IMG/VR virus record: IMGVR_UViG_3300027896_000043
Coordinates: 1 to 60,859 of that record
Source: a virus
Direction: 5' to 3' (one strand)
DNA length: 60,859 bases
Positions 1 through 7,256 of the stretch are shown here, one piece after another (the first letter of the stretch is position 1; every line of letters starts with the position of its first letter). The notes beneath the pieces were generated by a model that was given only the letters and a program-made list of their open reading frames with translations, did not search any database and had not been told where the DNA came from. A program made the position numbers and the translations under genes.

Positions 1-2
1 CC

Positions 3-632
3 GGATATAAGGGATCCGATTATTCTGAAATATCAATTCCGAATACGATTGACGGACTCCCGGTAAGAACTATTGCCGATGGTGCACTTGCGTACAGACA
101 TTTAAAGAGCATAATTATCCCAAACAGTGTAACTTATATAGGGTTCTATTCGTTCGGAGGAAACAATTTCTCCACTATAACTATACCATCAAGTGTAGAG
201 TTCCTCGGAACGAACGTTGTCGGAGGAAATCCTGATCTAACCAGTATCAACGTTGAATCAAATAATGAACATTATTTAAGTATGGATGGTGTATTATTCA
301 ATAAAGCACGGACGATTCTACTTGCATATCCAGCTGCAAACTCTAGGACTAGTTATATTATTCCGGACGGAGTAGTTTCAACTGACTATCAAGTGGGACA
401 AAACGCATTGTATCTAACCAATATTATTTTCCCGGCAAGTATAACTACAATCGGATTCGGGAACTTCTCGGGTAATCATAACCTAATCAGCGCGTCATTT
501 ATGGGGAACGCGCCATCGTGGGCAGCGTATATATTTTATGCGGCCTCACCGGAATTAAAAATCTACTATCCGGCAACCGCAACTGGTTGGACTACTCCGA
601 CTTGGAACGGGTATACAACGGTCCCGGTTTAA
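3..632 (+). CDS. BspA-type leucine-rich-repeat protein, 3' part only
   Basis: The reading frame is open from the left edge of the window, so this is the last 209 residues of a longer protein. It shows repeats of the bacterial BspA/LRR_5 type: short hydrophobic strands with motifs such as IIIPNSVTYIGFYSF, ITIPSSVEFLG and IIFPASITTIGFGNF. It ends with the usual tail in which a residual strand is followed by W and T-rich segments (TATGWTTPTWNGYTTVPV). In this family the repeats form a solenoid used for surface binding. In a tail-fibre neighbourhood the likely role is receptor recognition or virion decoration, which is inference. No signal peptide can be judged because the N-terminus is outside the window. 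Confidence 0.75.
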   Translation, partial: GYKGSDYSEISIPNTIDGLPVRTIADGALAYRHLKSIIIPNSVTYIGFYSFGGNNFSTITIPSSVEFLGTNVVGGNPDLTSINVESNNEHYLSMDGVLFNKARTILLAYPAANSRTSYIIPDGVVSTDYQVGQNALYLTNIIFPASITTIGFGNFSGNHNLISASFMGNAPSWAAYIFYAASPELKIYYPATATGWTTPTWNGYTTVPV

Positions 633-659
633 TTTTCTCGGAAATAAAATTTCCGGATG

Positions 660-668
660 ATATTTATT
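660..668 (+). promoter_or_regulatory. Candidate late promoter element ATATTTATT
   Basis: One of the repeated ATATTTAT motifs found upstream of gene groups in this window; 16 nt separate it from the ATG of the 811-aa gene. No Shine-Dalgarno sequence lies between motif and start. The promoter role is inferred from recurrence. Confidence 0.4.
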
Positions 669-684
669 AACGAAATATTCCTCT

Positions 685-3120
685 ATGTCAGCACCAAAAC
701 ATATCACCGAGTTACTAAATAAAATATTATCCGAATCACCGGATCGGCCGCTTCGTGGAGCATATGACTGCGAAGCTGAAGCCGATGATAAACTCGAATC
801 GATTGGACTGGATCCAAAAACGATTAAGCAATTACGTTGGTCCGATGAAGAAGCGGTTACCTTTGCAGTTGATGCTAAATATCACGTTGTTATGTGGGTG
901 GCAAATAGTGCAGATCAACGTGCGTTTCAACACGCGGATATGGATGATCTTTTTACTGGTGGATTGCGTGACGCAAAAATTGATAAGGGAGTTAGTGGAA
1001 TGGATTGGAATAAATATAAAATTTTAGCTAGATGGCACAAAGATTTTTTTAATTCCGGAGAACGTGCAAATGCAAACATGATGATGGGGAGATTGTGGAG
1101 AAAAAATAGATTTGTTTCTTTCTGGAATCGGAAGGCCGATGTTATGAAGGAGTGGAGAGTAATTGAAGATTTTATTGTAAATTTAGGAATTGATCCACGA
1201 AAATGTATATATGAATTTATTGATAAATTGGATGTTGAATTATATGGTGAGTTAAAAGATAAGGATTCAATTTCAACAAAAAAAATGTCTCCGGGAGAAT
1301 TGTCCGCGTTGCATACTAACACCGACGGCGGAATTGAAAAGAAAAAAGCTCTAGGTAATATTGGAAAATATAGATCAGCACAAAGTCAATATTCTCGAAT
1401 TGGAGACGGAACACTTAAGCTTGGTAATTTATTAAAAGAAGATCCGGATAAAATTAAAACCGACGATGGGCAATGGGAATTTACGGATATTGACGCGGTC
1501 ACATTTATATATCGAGTACAAGACGCATTGTTATTCAAAGTCAGAACCGGACAGGGTTGGGACGATAAATCTAAAATGTTTCATTCCGATTTATTAGGAT
1601 TATTTTCCAGTATAGGAAATGTATTTAAGCATGACTCAATTGATACGGAGGAAGGTGATAATGAAAAAATAAGAACTGTGTATCAATTCAACGAATATTC
1701 CGATATAATGGGACTTGATATCACGTGGGACGACCGGGGCGGTTTGATTCACGTCGGAAATAATAAAACCATTCAATGTTTTGGCGATACGAATAAAACT
1801 ATAAAATTTTTTGAATCGTTGGCAACCAATGATCCCGATGAAATTATATGTTCAAGTTTTCGAATGAAATATTCTTCCATTGGTATAATGGGAAGATATT
1901 GGGAAGACACCGAGGTTTCATCATTTTGGTTAAATAAACGAGATCTCGGACGATTGATTGCTAAAGGATCGATGGATGCATATTTCGAATATATGGGAAT
2001 TGATACAGAAAATGCAAAACTTAATACCATAGAACGAAACGCTGGAATTTTTAGCGTTAAAGATGCACTGCAAGCCGCGACCGGTAAGGCAACTATATCG
2101 AAAAAAGATATGACCGACATCATGTCCCGAAAACATCTAGGAAAAGGAAATAAAAATATCGCAGGAGATAAAGACGAAACCGATGTCGCCGCGGAGAAGA
2201 AACGACGTGAAGATAATTATGAACTTTGGCAGAGCACTCCACATATTCGTAAAAAAGACGCAGCATATAATAATTTATTACCTGCACTGGAAGAATTGAA
2301 TGTACTTCACGAAAATCCGGACACTGTAATGGATCCAAATGGTAGCGGACGAACTTTATGTAAATGGTATGATGGAAGTGCTAACGCATTTTTTGCATTC
2401 CCAAATCTTAGTGCAATTTTACCAACCGAACCACATGATGTTCTATGGCGTGGAATTAGACAATGTTATCGTGAACAAAGTCTCGAACCATTGGATAGAA
2501 ACTCAGATTATTCCGACATGAAATTTAGTTCTATTCCAGAAGCACTTGAGCAATTGAAACCGACTTCATTTCTGGGAAAACAAATTTCGTTGGATTTGGA
2601 AAATAAACTTGGTGATATTCGGAACAGTATTCCGAATACATTGGTTGGAAGAATTTGGACAAATAAAAAAGTAATTTCGTTCTGGAATAAACGATCTGAT
2701 GTATTGGCCCGTTGGAAAAATATAGAGGAGATGTTTAATTCCGATATTGGAAAACGGAATTTTGGAAAGTTGGAAGATTATCAAATTGATTGGATCGAAC
2801 GTGACCACGACGGTAGAGATATGACGCCGACAAGTAAAATTTCATCATCGGAGAAATCAGACGATCAATTGGGCTTCATAAAACAATTAATAGACGATCC
2901 AAACGAAGTTGACGACGAAACGCTAAATAAACTCAGAGAGAAATTACATTTACTTGATCCACGAGAGAAAAAGGAAGCAATGGAACTCCTTGGTATGACT
3001 ACTCCACACAAAGCTGCCGTAATCGCGGATAAACTCGGTATGAGTGTCGCGGAATTTAATCACATCATGAAAGTAAACGAGTCGGCCATTCGGTTGAAAA
3101 ATTTCGTTCCACGAAAATAA
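685..3120 (+). CDS. Large protein of unknown function with three related modules
   Basis: An 811-residue protein I cannot assign to a family. It contains three divergent copies of a module. Each has a segment with a motif of the form GRxWxxxxxxSFWNKRxDxxxRW, seen at about residues 137-158 (GRLWRKNRFVSFWNRKADV), 402-420 (GRYWEDTEVSSFWLNKRDL) and 653-673 (GRIWTNKKVISFWNKRSDV). Each is preceded by an alpha/beta-looking segment (AVTFAVDAKYHVVMWV, AVTFIYRVQDALLFKV, ANAFFAFPNLSAILP). No signal peptide or membrane segment is apparent. The C-terminus is helical and charged. It precedes a run of small genes. The three copies suggest internal duplication of a binding domain; function is unknown. Confidence 0.9.
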   Translation: MSAPKHITELLNKILSESPDRPLRGAYDCEAEADDKLESIGLDPKTIKQLRWSDEEAVTFAVDAKYHVVMWVANSADQRAFQHADMDDLFTGGLRDAKIDKGVSGMDWNKYKILARWHKDFFNSGERANANMMMGRLWRKNRFVSFWNRKADVMKEWRVIEDFIVNLGIDPRKCIYEFIDKLDVELYGELKDKDSISTKKMSPGELSALHTNTDGGIEKKKALGNIGKYRSAQSQYSRIGDGTLKLGNLLKEDPDKIKTDDGQWEFTDIDAVTFIYRVQDALLFKVRTGQGWDDKSKMFHSDLLGLFSSIGNVFKHDSIDTEEGDNEKIRTVYQFNEYSDIMGLDITWDDRGGLIHVGNNKTIQCFGDTNKTIKFFESLATNDPDEIICSSFRMKYSSIGIMGRYWEDTEVSSFWLNKRDLGRLIAKGSMDAYFEYMGIDTENAKLNTIERNAGIFSVKDALQAATGKATISKKDMTDIMSRKHLGKGNKNIAGDKDETDVAAEKKRREDNYELWQSTPHIRKKDAAYNNLLPALEELNVLHENPDTVMDPNGSGRTLCKWYDGSANAFFAFPNLSAILPTEPHDVLWRGIRQCYREQSLEPLDRNSDYSDMKFSSIPEALEQLKPTSFLGKQISLDLENKLGDIRNSIPNTLVGRIWTNKKVISFWNKRSDVLARWKNIEEMFNSDIGKRNFGKLEDYQIDWIERDHDGRDMTPTSKISSSEKSDDQLGFIKQLIDDPNEVDDETLNKLREKLHLLDPREKKEAMELLGMTTPHKAAVIADKLGMSVAEFNHIMKVNESAIRLKNFVPRK

Positions 3121-3329
3121 CAAATTATTTGTATCCGGGAGTAAATATTGTCCGACAAATTCCACGAACATGAAACATTTTGTTCGGTTTATTTTGTACT
3201 ATTTTCTTGACTAAGCACTTCAAATGTAAATATGCATGTGATAAACGAGAAACTGGTACGGTATGCTGCATATGTTAGTTTGATATTATTTAGTAGTATT
3301 CCCCTAAGTCGTCAATCGAATAATTATCA

Positions 3330-3359
3330 TTGACATTCAATTAAAATCATACATATTAT
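3330..3359 (+). promoter_or_regulatory. Sigma70-like promoter TTGACA-N18-TATTAT
   Basis: TTGACA at 3330-3335 and TATTAT at 3354-3359 with 18 nt between. The ATG of the next gene begins only 4 nt after the -10 hexamer, so a transcript would have essentially no leader. The 243-nt gap 3121-3363 holds nothing else recognisable. Confidence 0.45.
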
Positions 3360-3363
3360 AATT

Positions 3364-3567
3364 ATGAAAATAAAAATTCTTCCTGTAAATAAGCACTTAA
3401 AAAATCGAATCCATCAACATGGAGATGTTTGGGAGATCATAACTGAAGATTTAACGACCGGAAGAATTTTGGCACAATCCCAAAATCTGACGTTTTCTGG
3501 GAAGTGCGGAACAAAGGAACATGATCTACGTTGGGTGAGTCCGGGAGAGTTTGAACTAATTCCTTGA
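3364..3567 (+). CDS. Small hypothetical protein, 67 aa
   Basis: A 67-residue basic protein with a beta-rich pattern (DVWEIITEDLTTGRILAQS, then NLTFSGKCGTKEHDLRWV). It has a single cysteine and no recognised domain. The start is the first ATG after a TTGACA/TATTAT promoter-like pair. It belongs to a run of short genes up to 5025 that looks like an early accessory block. Function unknown. Confidence 0.65.
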   Translation: MKIKILPVNKHLKNRIHQHGDVWEIITEDLTTGRILAQSQNLTFSGKCGTKEHDLRWVSPGEFELIP

Positions 3568-3592
3568 CTTTTGTTTGTTTGTTGAATATCGT
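3564..3592 (+). promoter_or_regulatory. Weak sigma70-like promoter TTGACT-N17-TATCGT
   Basis: TTGACT at 3564-3569 overlaps the stop of the previous gene; TATCGT at 3587-3592 follows with 17-nt spacing. The next ATG (3601) lies 8 nt after the -10 hexamer, again implying little or no leader. Confidence 0.3.
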
Positions 3593-3600
3593 TATTAACC

Positions 3601-3774
3601 ATGAAAAAATTAACGTTGGATCTGTCGATGTTATCCGTTGACGCTGTGCGATCAATTGAAGAAGTTTTGTTGATCGAACTTGAACGTTTGCGAGAAGATG
3701 CAAGTAACCCATCAAAAACCAGAGATCGACTTGTCGTTGAATTGGACAAACTTGAATCATATTTAGATGTTTGA
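3601..3774 (+). CDS. Small hypothetical protein, 57 aa
   Basis: A 57-residue ORF running from ATG 3601 to TGA 3772-3774. The protein begins MKKLTLDLSMLSVDAVRSIE and continues with a highly charged, probably helical stretch (EEVLLIELERLREDA, RDRLVVELDKLESYL). The heptad-like spacing of leucines suggests a short coiled coil. It fits tightly between neighbouring small genes on the same strand and has a promoter-like sequence before it. Function unknown. Confidence 0.55.
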   Translation: MKKLTLDLSMLSVDAVRSIEEVLLIELERLREDASNPSKTRDRLVVELDKLESYLDV

Positions 3775-3783
3775 TTAATTTTA

Positions 3784-3811
3784 TTGACATTTCATTTAAG
3801 TTAATTAACTT
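3784..3811 (+). promoter_or_regulatory. Weak sigma70-like promoter TTGACA-N16-TAACTT
   Basis: TTGACA at 3784-3789 and TAACTT at 3806-3811. The ATG at 3820 follows 8 nt after the -10, in the same geometry as the other small genes here. The -10 match is poor. Confidence 0.25.
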
Positions 3812-3819
3812 AGTTTGAC

Positions 3820-4053
3820 ATGACCACCGAAAAATTAACACTTGAACAACGCAGAAATTTTATCGAGTCTCTCGTAAAGCGGGGACGAAAAATTAAAATT
3901 CTATCGCTTGATCGAGACTCTGGAATTTCTCTTGAACCAACCGACAATGATATCCACGATGAATTGGAAACTTTAATTGCATTCAAAACGGATTCCAATC
4001 GTGAAATGGAATGTGAACGATTTGACGATGTCATTGAAAAAACCGAGGAATAA
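3820..4053 (+). CDS. Small hypothetical protein, 77 aa
   Basis: A 77-residue acidic protein starting MTTEKLTLEQRRNFIESLVK. It contains a KIKILSLDRDSGISLEP segment and a charged C-terminus. No domain is recognised. Its last codons (ACCGAGGAATAA) provide a GAGGA sequence that could act as ribosome binding site for the next gene at 4055, suggesting translational coupling. Confidence 0.6.
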   Translation: MTTEKLTLEQRRNFIESLVKRGRKIKILSLDRDSGISLEPTDNDIHDELETLIAFKTDSNREMECERFDDVIEKTEE

Positions 4054-4054
4054 T

Positions 4055-4546
4055 ATGACTCGTTTAAATGCGTTAATTCAATTGATAGATAGTTATTTAG
4101 AAAATCTATCGGAAACCGATTTATATAAAGTACTGGATTTATTGAGAAATACGGACGAACAGCGTACCGTCAATAAAATTACCAGTAAAGTTAATGCTCC
4201 ACTTGGATATTCATCTGATAATATTAAATATACCGGATCAGATCCATATATCGATTCTATAGTATCAAAAATTGAATCCCAAAATTTAAATACCGCACAT
4301 TATGGCATATTAATATCGACGCTTAGCAATCCCCATAACAATCATCTCTATATCCAAGTGAATTTTGGAGTGGTAAATAAATTTGACGCACAACTATCGG
4401 TTTGGAACGTCAATAATTCTTATAAATTAAAACTTATACATGAAGAATTTACGAGTAGTAAAGATAATACATTTTACCCGCTAACCGTGGATGACGGCTT
4501 GACACGGTTAGCGTCAACATACAACATACTGGCCGGAGATAAGTAA
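4055..4546 (+). CDS. Hypothetical protein, 163 aa
   Basis: Start placed at ATG 4055, which overlaps the end of the preceding gene by reading-frame shift and has GAGGA 7 nt upstream; an upstream ATG at 3977 would overlap the previous gene by 77 nt and is less likely. The protein begins MTRLNALIQLIDSYLENLSE and looks alpha/beta. The C-terminal part contains NFGVVNKFDAQLSVWNV and DDGLTRLASTYNILAG. I do not recognise a family. It is part of the small-gene block 3364-5025. Confidence 0.65.
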   Translation: MTRLNALIQLIDSYLENLSETDLYKVLDLLRNTDEQRTVNKITSKVNAPLGYSSDNIKYTGSDPYIDSIVSKIESQNLNTAHYGILISTLSNPHNNHLYIQVNFGVVNKFDAQLSVWNVNNSYKLKLIHEEFTSSKDNTFYPLTVDDGLTRLASTYNILAGDK

Positions 4547-4560
4547 TACAGATACATAAT

Positions 4561-4773
4561 ATGAGTCAAGATAGAACATACGCAACGGAATCAATTGAAT
4601 CGTTTGGTGAATCATTTGCGGTATTCCGTAATGGTTTCCGAGTTTCTGATTCCATTTATCCCTCCTCGTTTTACGCACAAGATGAGTTGGACTATTGGCG
4701 AGGAATCATTCGAAATTGGCCGGACGGATCCAGAATTGAAATTCGCAAACTACATTCCCGAGTATCACGTTAA
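4561..4773 (+). CDS. Small hypothetical protein, 70 aa
   Basis: A 70-residue protein (MSQDRTYATESIESFGESFA...) with a likely beta-hairpin SFAVFRNGFRVSDSIYP and a C-terminal GSRIEIRKLHSRVSR. The start follows 14 nt after the previous stop, with no Shine-Dalgarno sequence. A second ORF in another frame (4595-4780) covers almost the same bases. This frame is preferred because its stop lies 3 nt before the next start. Function unknown. Confidence 0.55.
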   Translation: MSQDRTYATESIESFGESFAVFRNGFRVSDSIYPSSFYAQDELDYWRGIIRNWPDGSRIEIRKLHSRVSR

Positions 4774-4776
4774 ACT

Positions 4777-5025
4777 ATGAAAACTAAAGGTCTCAGACAG
4801 AGAATTTCCGAATCGGAATCTATTAGTAATGTCGATTTTCTCATGACGGAAGGAAAGAAATTTGACATGGCAAGTGATTCGACTCGGCGAGCGTGGAAAT
4901 CTACCGCTAATAAACGTCGAGCAAAATTATCCGGAACATCTCCGCCAATTTCATCAGTCGAAGTTGATGTGGAAACGGAACTTCCATCGGCGGCAAAAAA
5001 GCGTAAAGTAAAGAGGAAGAGTTAA
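4777..5025 (+). CDS. Small basic hypothetical protein, 82 aa
   Basis: An 82-residue protein rich in Lys and Arg, ending AAKKRKVKRKS. The middle is Ser/Thr-rich (STRRAWKSTANKRRAKLSG). The basic composition suggests nucleic-acid or virion-core binding, but this is only inference. It is the last gene before a strong terminator at 5033-5061 and follows the previous stop by 3 nt. Confidence 0.6.
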   Translation: MKTKGLRQRISESESISNVDFLMTEGKKFDMASDSTRRAWKSTANKRRAKLSGTSPPISSVEVDVETELPSAAKKRKVKRKS

Positions 5026-5032
5026 TTATTCG

Positions 5033-5061
5033 GGGGAAGCAATGTTTTGCTTCCCCTTTTT
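5033..5061 (+). terminator. Rho-independent terminator
   Basis: A perfect 10-bp stem GGGGAAGCAA/TTGCTTCCCC with a TGTT loop is followed by TTTTT. It closes the small-gene block and directly abuts the ATATTTATC motif at 5062-5070. Confidence 0.85.
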
Positions 5062-5070
5062 ATATTTATC
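5062..5070 (+). promoter_or_regulatory. Candidate late promoter element ATATTTATC
   Basis: Lies directly after the terminator U-tract and 3 nt before a GTG start codon. Recurrence of this motif at other gene-group heads is the basis of the call. Confidence 0.4.
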
Positions 5071-5073
5071 AGC

Positions 5074-5277
5074 GTGAATATAGAAATAACAGAAAAAGAA
5101 GCAGTCACGCGGGCATCACGTGGACAGTTAACGATCTGTGCGATGTGCTATGACATACGAGGAAAAATCGTAATGATTGAATATGATGAATCAAAAAAAT
5201 TAGGTATCGTCCGCAATTTCTGCGAAGAATGTCTTAGTTCGCAGAAGGGATGTCGGTCGTGCTCTTCCCGCCGATAA
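5074..5277 (+). CDS. Small zinc-ribbon-like protein
   Basis: Start taken as GTG 5074, because the in-frame ATG at 5047 lies inside the terminator stem. The 67-residue product has paired cysteines CAMC, CEEC and CRSC separated by about 35 and 7 residues. This is consistent with a zinc ribbon, with an IVMIEYDESKKLGIVRNF beta segment between the pairs. Its 3' end overlaps the convergent minus-strand gene by 44 nt. The role is unknown; small zinc proteins of this kind are common in T4-like phages. Confidence 0.55.
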   Translation: MNIEITEKEAVTRASRGQLTICAMCYDIRGKIVMIEYDESKKLGIVRNFCEECLSSQKGCRSCSSRR

Positions 5278-5542
5278 TGGTCGATAACCATTTAGGAGAA
5301 GTGTGTGGACAGGTTGATTGTGGTAAATATAACTTTCCAACTGAACATCCACATACTCCACATTTCCCAGTATTCAAAAACGCATCAGGTTTCCAATATT
5401 CACACGCTTTACAAAATTGAAGTCTACGTTGGAATGTTTCCGGGTCCACGCGTTGAAATCCAGACTGAGCCCAACCTCCTATAGCTGATGCGAAATTTTT
5501 TGCCTTTTGTAGCATATCTGCTTCCGGAATGTTTTTGTCCAT
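5234..5542 (-). CDS. Cysteine-rich zinc-binding phage protein
   Basis: The only minus-strand gene I accept in the window. The start is ATG at 5542 (MDKNIPEADML), giving 102 residues. The C-terminal half has four or more cysteines in CKACEYW, CGVCGCSVGK and STCPHTSPKW, a pattern of a small phage zinc-binding family. The N-terminal half is helical (LQKAKNFASAIGGWAQSG). It is tail-to-tail with the + strand zinc protein and divergent from the gene at 5591. An ATATTTAT motif in minus orientation lies 28 nt upstream. Biochemical role unknown. Confidence 0.7.
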   Translation of the reverse strand: MDKNIPEADMLQKAKNFASAIGGWAQSGFQRVDPETFQRRLQFCKACEYWKPDAFLNTGKCGVCGCSVGKLYLPQSTCPHTSPKWLSTIIGGKSTTDIPSAN

Positions 5543-5570
5543 GATAGTTATGTTCGTTACGATACTTATC

Positions 5571-5579
5571 CATAAATAT
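5571..5579 (-). promoter_or_regulatory. Candidate late promoter element ATATTTATG on minus strand
   Basis: Reads ATATTTATG on the minus strand, upstream of the only minus-strand gene. Its orientation agrees with the gene it precedes, which argues that the motif is directional. Confidence 0.4.
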
Positions 5580-5590
5580 TCGGTTAACAA

Positions 5591-5944
5591 ATGAAGACAT
5601 CAAAAAAAAATAATTTATCACCGACAATGATAAATCTTCCATCTAATAATGTTGATATGGAAAAATTTATAATCGACAACCGGGATTATTTGTACCAGAA
5701 TATTATTGATAATATTGAATATGCTCTCAATTCTAAACAAGTAATGGCAAAAATATTTGAATTTGAAAATTCTCCCTTTGTAATTTTTATCGAACATAAA
5801 AATTTCCGTGAAAATTTAGAACATATATTCGACGAAAGTTTAAAATTTGAAAAATATGAATTATGTGCAAAAATAAAAAATTTGTTAGTAAGATTAGATA
5901 AACCACACTACATTAAGAGTTATAAAAAAATCAATATATTATAA
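5591..5944 (+). CDS. Hypothetical protein, 117 aa
   Basis: A 117-residue protein with very AT-rich codons (Lys, Asn, Ile). It begins MKTSKKNNLSPTMINLPSN and continues with helices DYLYQNIIDNIEYAL and NFRENLEHIFDESLKFEKYE. The C-terminal segment ELCAKIKNLLVRLDK resembles the helical UVR-type motif, but the match is too short to assign. It lies 1 nt before phoH and is probably co-transcribed with it. Confidence 0.65.
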   Translation: MKTSKKNNLSPTMINLPSNNVDMEKFIIDNRDYLYQNIIDNIEYALNSKQVMAKIFEFENSPFVIFIEHKNFRENLEHIFDESLKFEKYELCAKIKNLLVRLDKPHYIKSYKKINIL

Positions 5945-5945
5945 T

Positions 5946-6743
5946 ATGTCAAAAAAATCTCGTCTGAAAAAGGAAATTGATGGAATTCTGGATGCAAATG
6001 CAGAATCTCTCAAAAAAAAGGACACTAGTCCAGTAGTTCACCAAAAGTCGAAACTAAAAAATGAATTAAATATTTTTCACAGAGAGTTAACTCAAAATCA
6101 ACAGGCGTTTTTATCAATGGCACTCGATAAAAATGTTAAGATGATTGTCATTTCTGGGCCGGCCGGAACAGCGAAAACTTTTAGTTGCGTATTGGCCGCA
6201 TTAGAATTACTGTCAGCAAAACGAGTGAGTGACATTATTTATGTAAGAAGCATTGTGGAAAGTTCAGATGCCAAAATGGGATTTTTACCGGGAGAAAGTG
6301 CCGATAAATTTGCACCATACCGTCAACCGTTGATGGATAAAGTTGGAGAGCTTTTGTCACCGACAGAATCCAAAATGCTGGAAACGGAGAATAGACTACA
6401 GGGATTGCCCGTTGGATTTTTGCGCGGATTAAACTGGAACGCAAACGTGATCATCGCTGATGAAGCTCAGAACATGACAAAAAAGGAATTGGTCACTGTT
6501 ATGACTCGCGTCGGAGAATTTAGTAAATTATTTGTAATCGGTGATCCGGAACAATCAGACATTGGCTGTAAATCTGGATTTCAGGAAGTATACGATTTAT
6601 TTAATGACGATGAAAGTCGTGAAAATGGAATCTATACATTTCAATTTACTGACGATGATATTGTTAGAAGTAAATTGGTACAGTTTATTTCAAAAAAAAT
6701 CAAGAAACCTAAATTAGATTATACTTATAGACATAATGGCTAA
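5946..6743 (+). CDS. phoH: PhoH-like P-loop ATPase
   Basis: A 265-residue protein with a PhoH-type AAA core. Walker A GPAGTAKT is at about residues 71-78. The segment with IIYVRSIVESSDAKMGFLPG is characteristic of PhoH, and Walker B VIIADEAQN is at about 168-176, followed by VIGDPEQSDI. The first 45 residues are a basic, non-conserved extension. PhoH proteins are RNA-helicase/nuclease-associated ATPases widespread in aquatic phages; their role in infection is unsettled. The gene overlaps the next one by 8 nt (ATG 6736), suggesting one mRNA. Confidence 0.93.
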   Translation: MSKKSRLKKEIDGILDANAESLKKKDTSPVVHQKSKLKNELNIFHRELTQNQQAFLSMALDKNVKMIVISGPAGTAKTFSCVLAALELLSAKRVSDIIYVRSIVESSDAKMGFLPGESADKFAPYRQPLMDKVGELLSPTESKMLETENRLQGLPVGFLRGLNWNANVIIADEAQNMTKKELVTVMTRVGEFSKLFVIGDPEQSDIGCKSGFQEVYDLFNDDESRENGIYTFQFTDDDIVRSKLVQFISKKIKKPKLDYTYRHNG

Positions 6744-7248
6744 TCAGAAGATTTCAGACTTTCGTCGGTTAACGGCAACTCAACTAGCACCGGGAGATTT
6801 GTTCCCAGTTATAGATGTGAGCGAACCAACCACTCCAACGGGAGAAACTAAGTCTGTAAATGCAAATGAATTAGCACAGTATATTCTAAATAATTATGCA
6901 GCGACTGGAAGTAGATTTATTGTTAGATATTCTTCCAGTTTTTCCAACTATCTAGGTGGTGGAGCAAACATTTTGCCCACCAACTACGTGTTGACAAATG
7001 TTGTAGTTGAAACTTCAGGGAATCCTATCGTTTCAATTGGAACCAGTAACAACATTGCTCCACCATATGCTAGTATAACAGGATCGTGGAACGACAATCG
7101 AGTATATCCAACTCAAGCATCATATGATGTAAATTATCTGGAAGTTTCAACGTATGGAGCGGTTCATCCACTTAGGACTGTTTGGGTCCAATTTTATAGC
7201 GGAAGCGACTGTCCATGTGAATTTAGTTTTGAAGGTTTTACCCGATAA
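6736..7248 (+). CDS. Tail-fibre/virion-attachment protein
   Basis: A 170-residue protein. The N-terminus (MANQKISDFRRLTATQLAPG, then DLFPVIDVSEP and ETKSVNANELAQYI) matches the short attachment module found at the start of many phage fibre and appendage proteins. The remainder is beta-rich with Tyr/Ser/Asn and ends with CPCEFSFEGF. It overlaps phoH by 8 nt and is followed 5 nt later by the PA14 protein. The likely role is a virion-attached structural or adhesion subunit; the partner is unknown. Confidence 0.65.
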   Translation: MANQKISDFRRLTATQLAPGDLFPVIDVSEPTTPTGETKSVNANELAQYILNNYAATGSRFIVRYSSSFSNYLGGGANILPTNYVLTNVVVETSGNPIVSIGTSNNIAPPYASITGSWNDNRVYPTQASYDVNYLEVSTYGAVHPLRTVWVQFYSGSDCPCEFSFEGFTR

Positions 7249-7256
7249 TATTTATG
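7248..7256 (+). promoter_or_regulatory. ATATTTATG motif overlapping a start codon
   Basis: The repeated ATATTTAT motif here includes the ATG (7254-7256) of the PA14 gene. It may be chance in this AT-rich context, or an extreme of the short-leader geometry. Confidence 0.2.

Noticed and set aside
3121-3363. tRNA gene or other structured RNA in the longest gap of the left part
   Set aside because: No cloverleaf arms or conserved T-loop sequence could be found; only promoter-like hexamers are present.
4990-5025. Nuclear-localisation-like KKRKV at the end of the 82-aa protein
   Set aside because: The short Lys/Arg run fits any basic nucleic-acid-binding tail; the phage context gives no reason for a nuclear signal.
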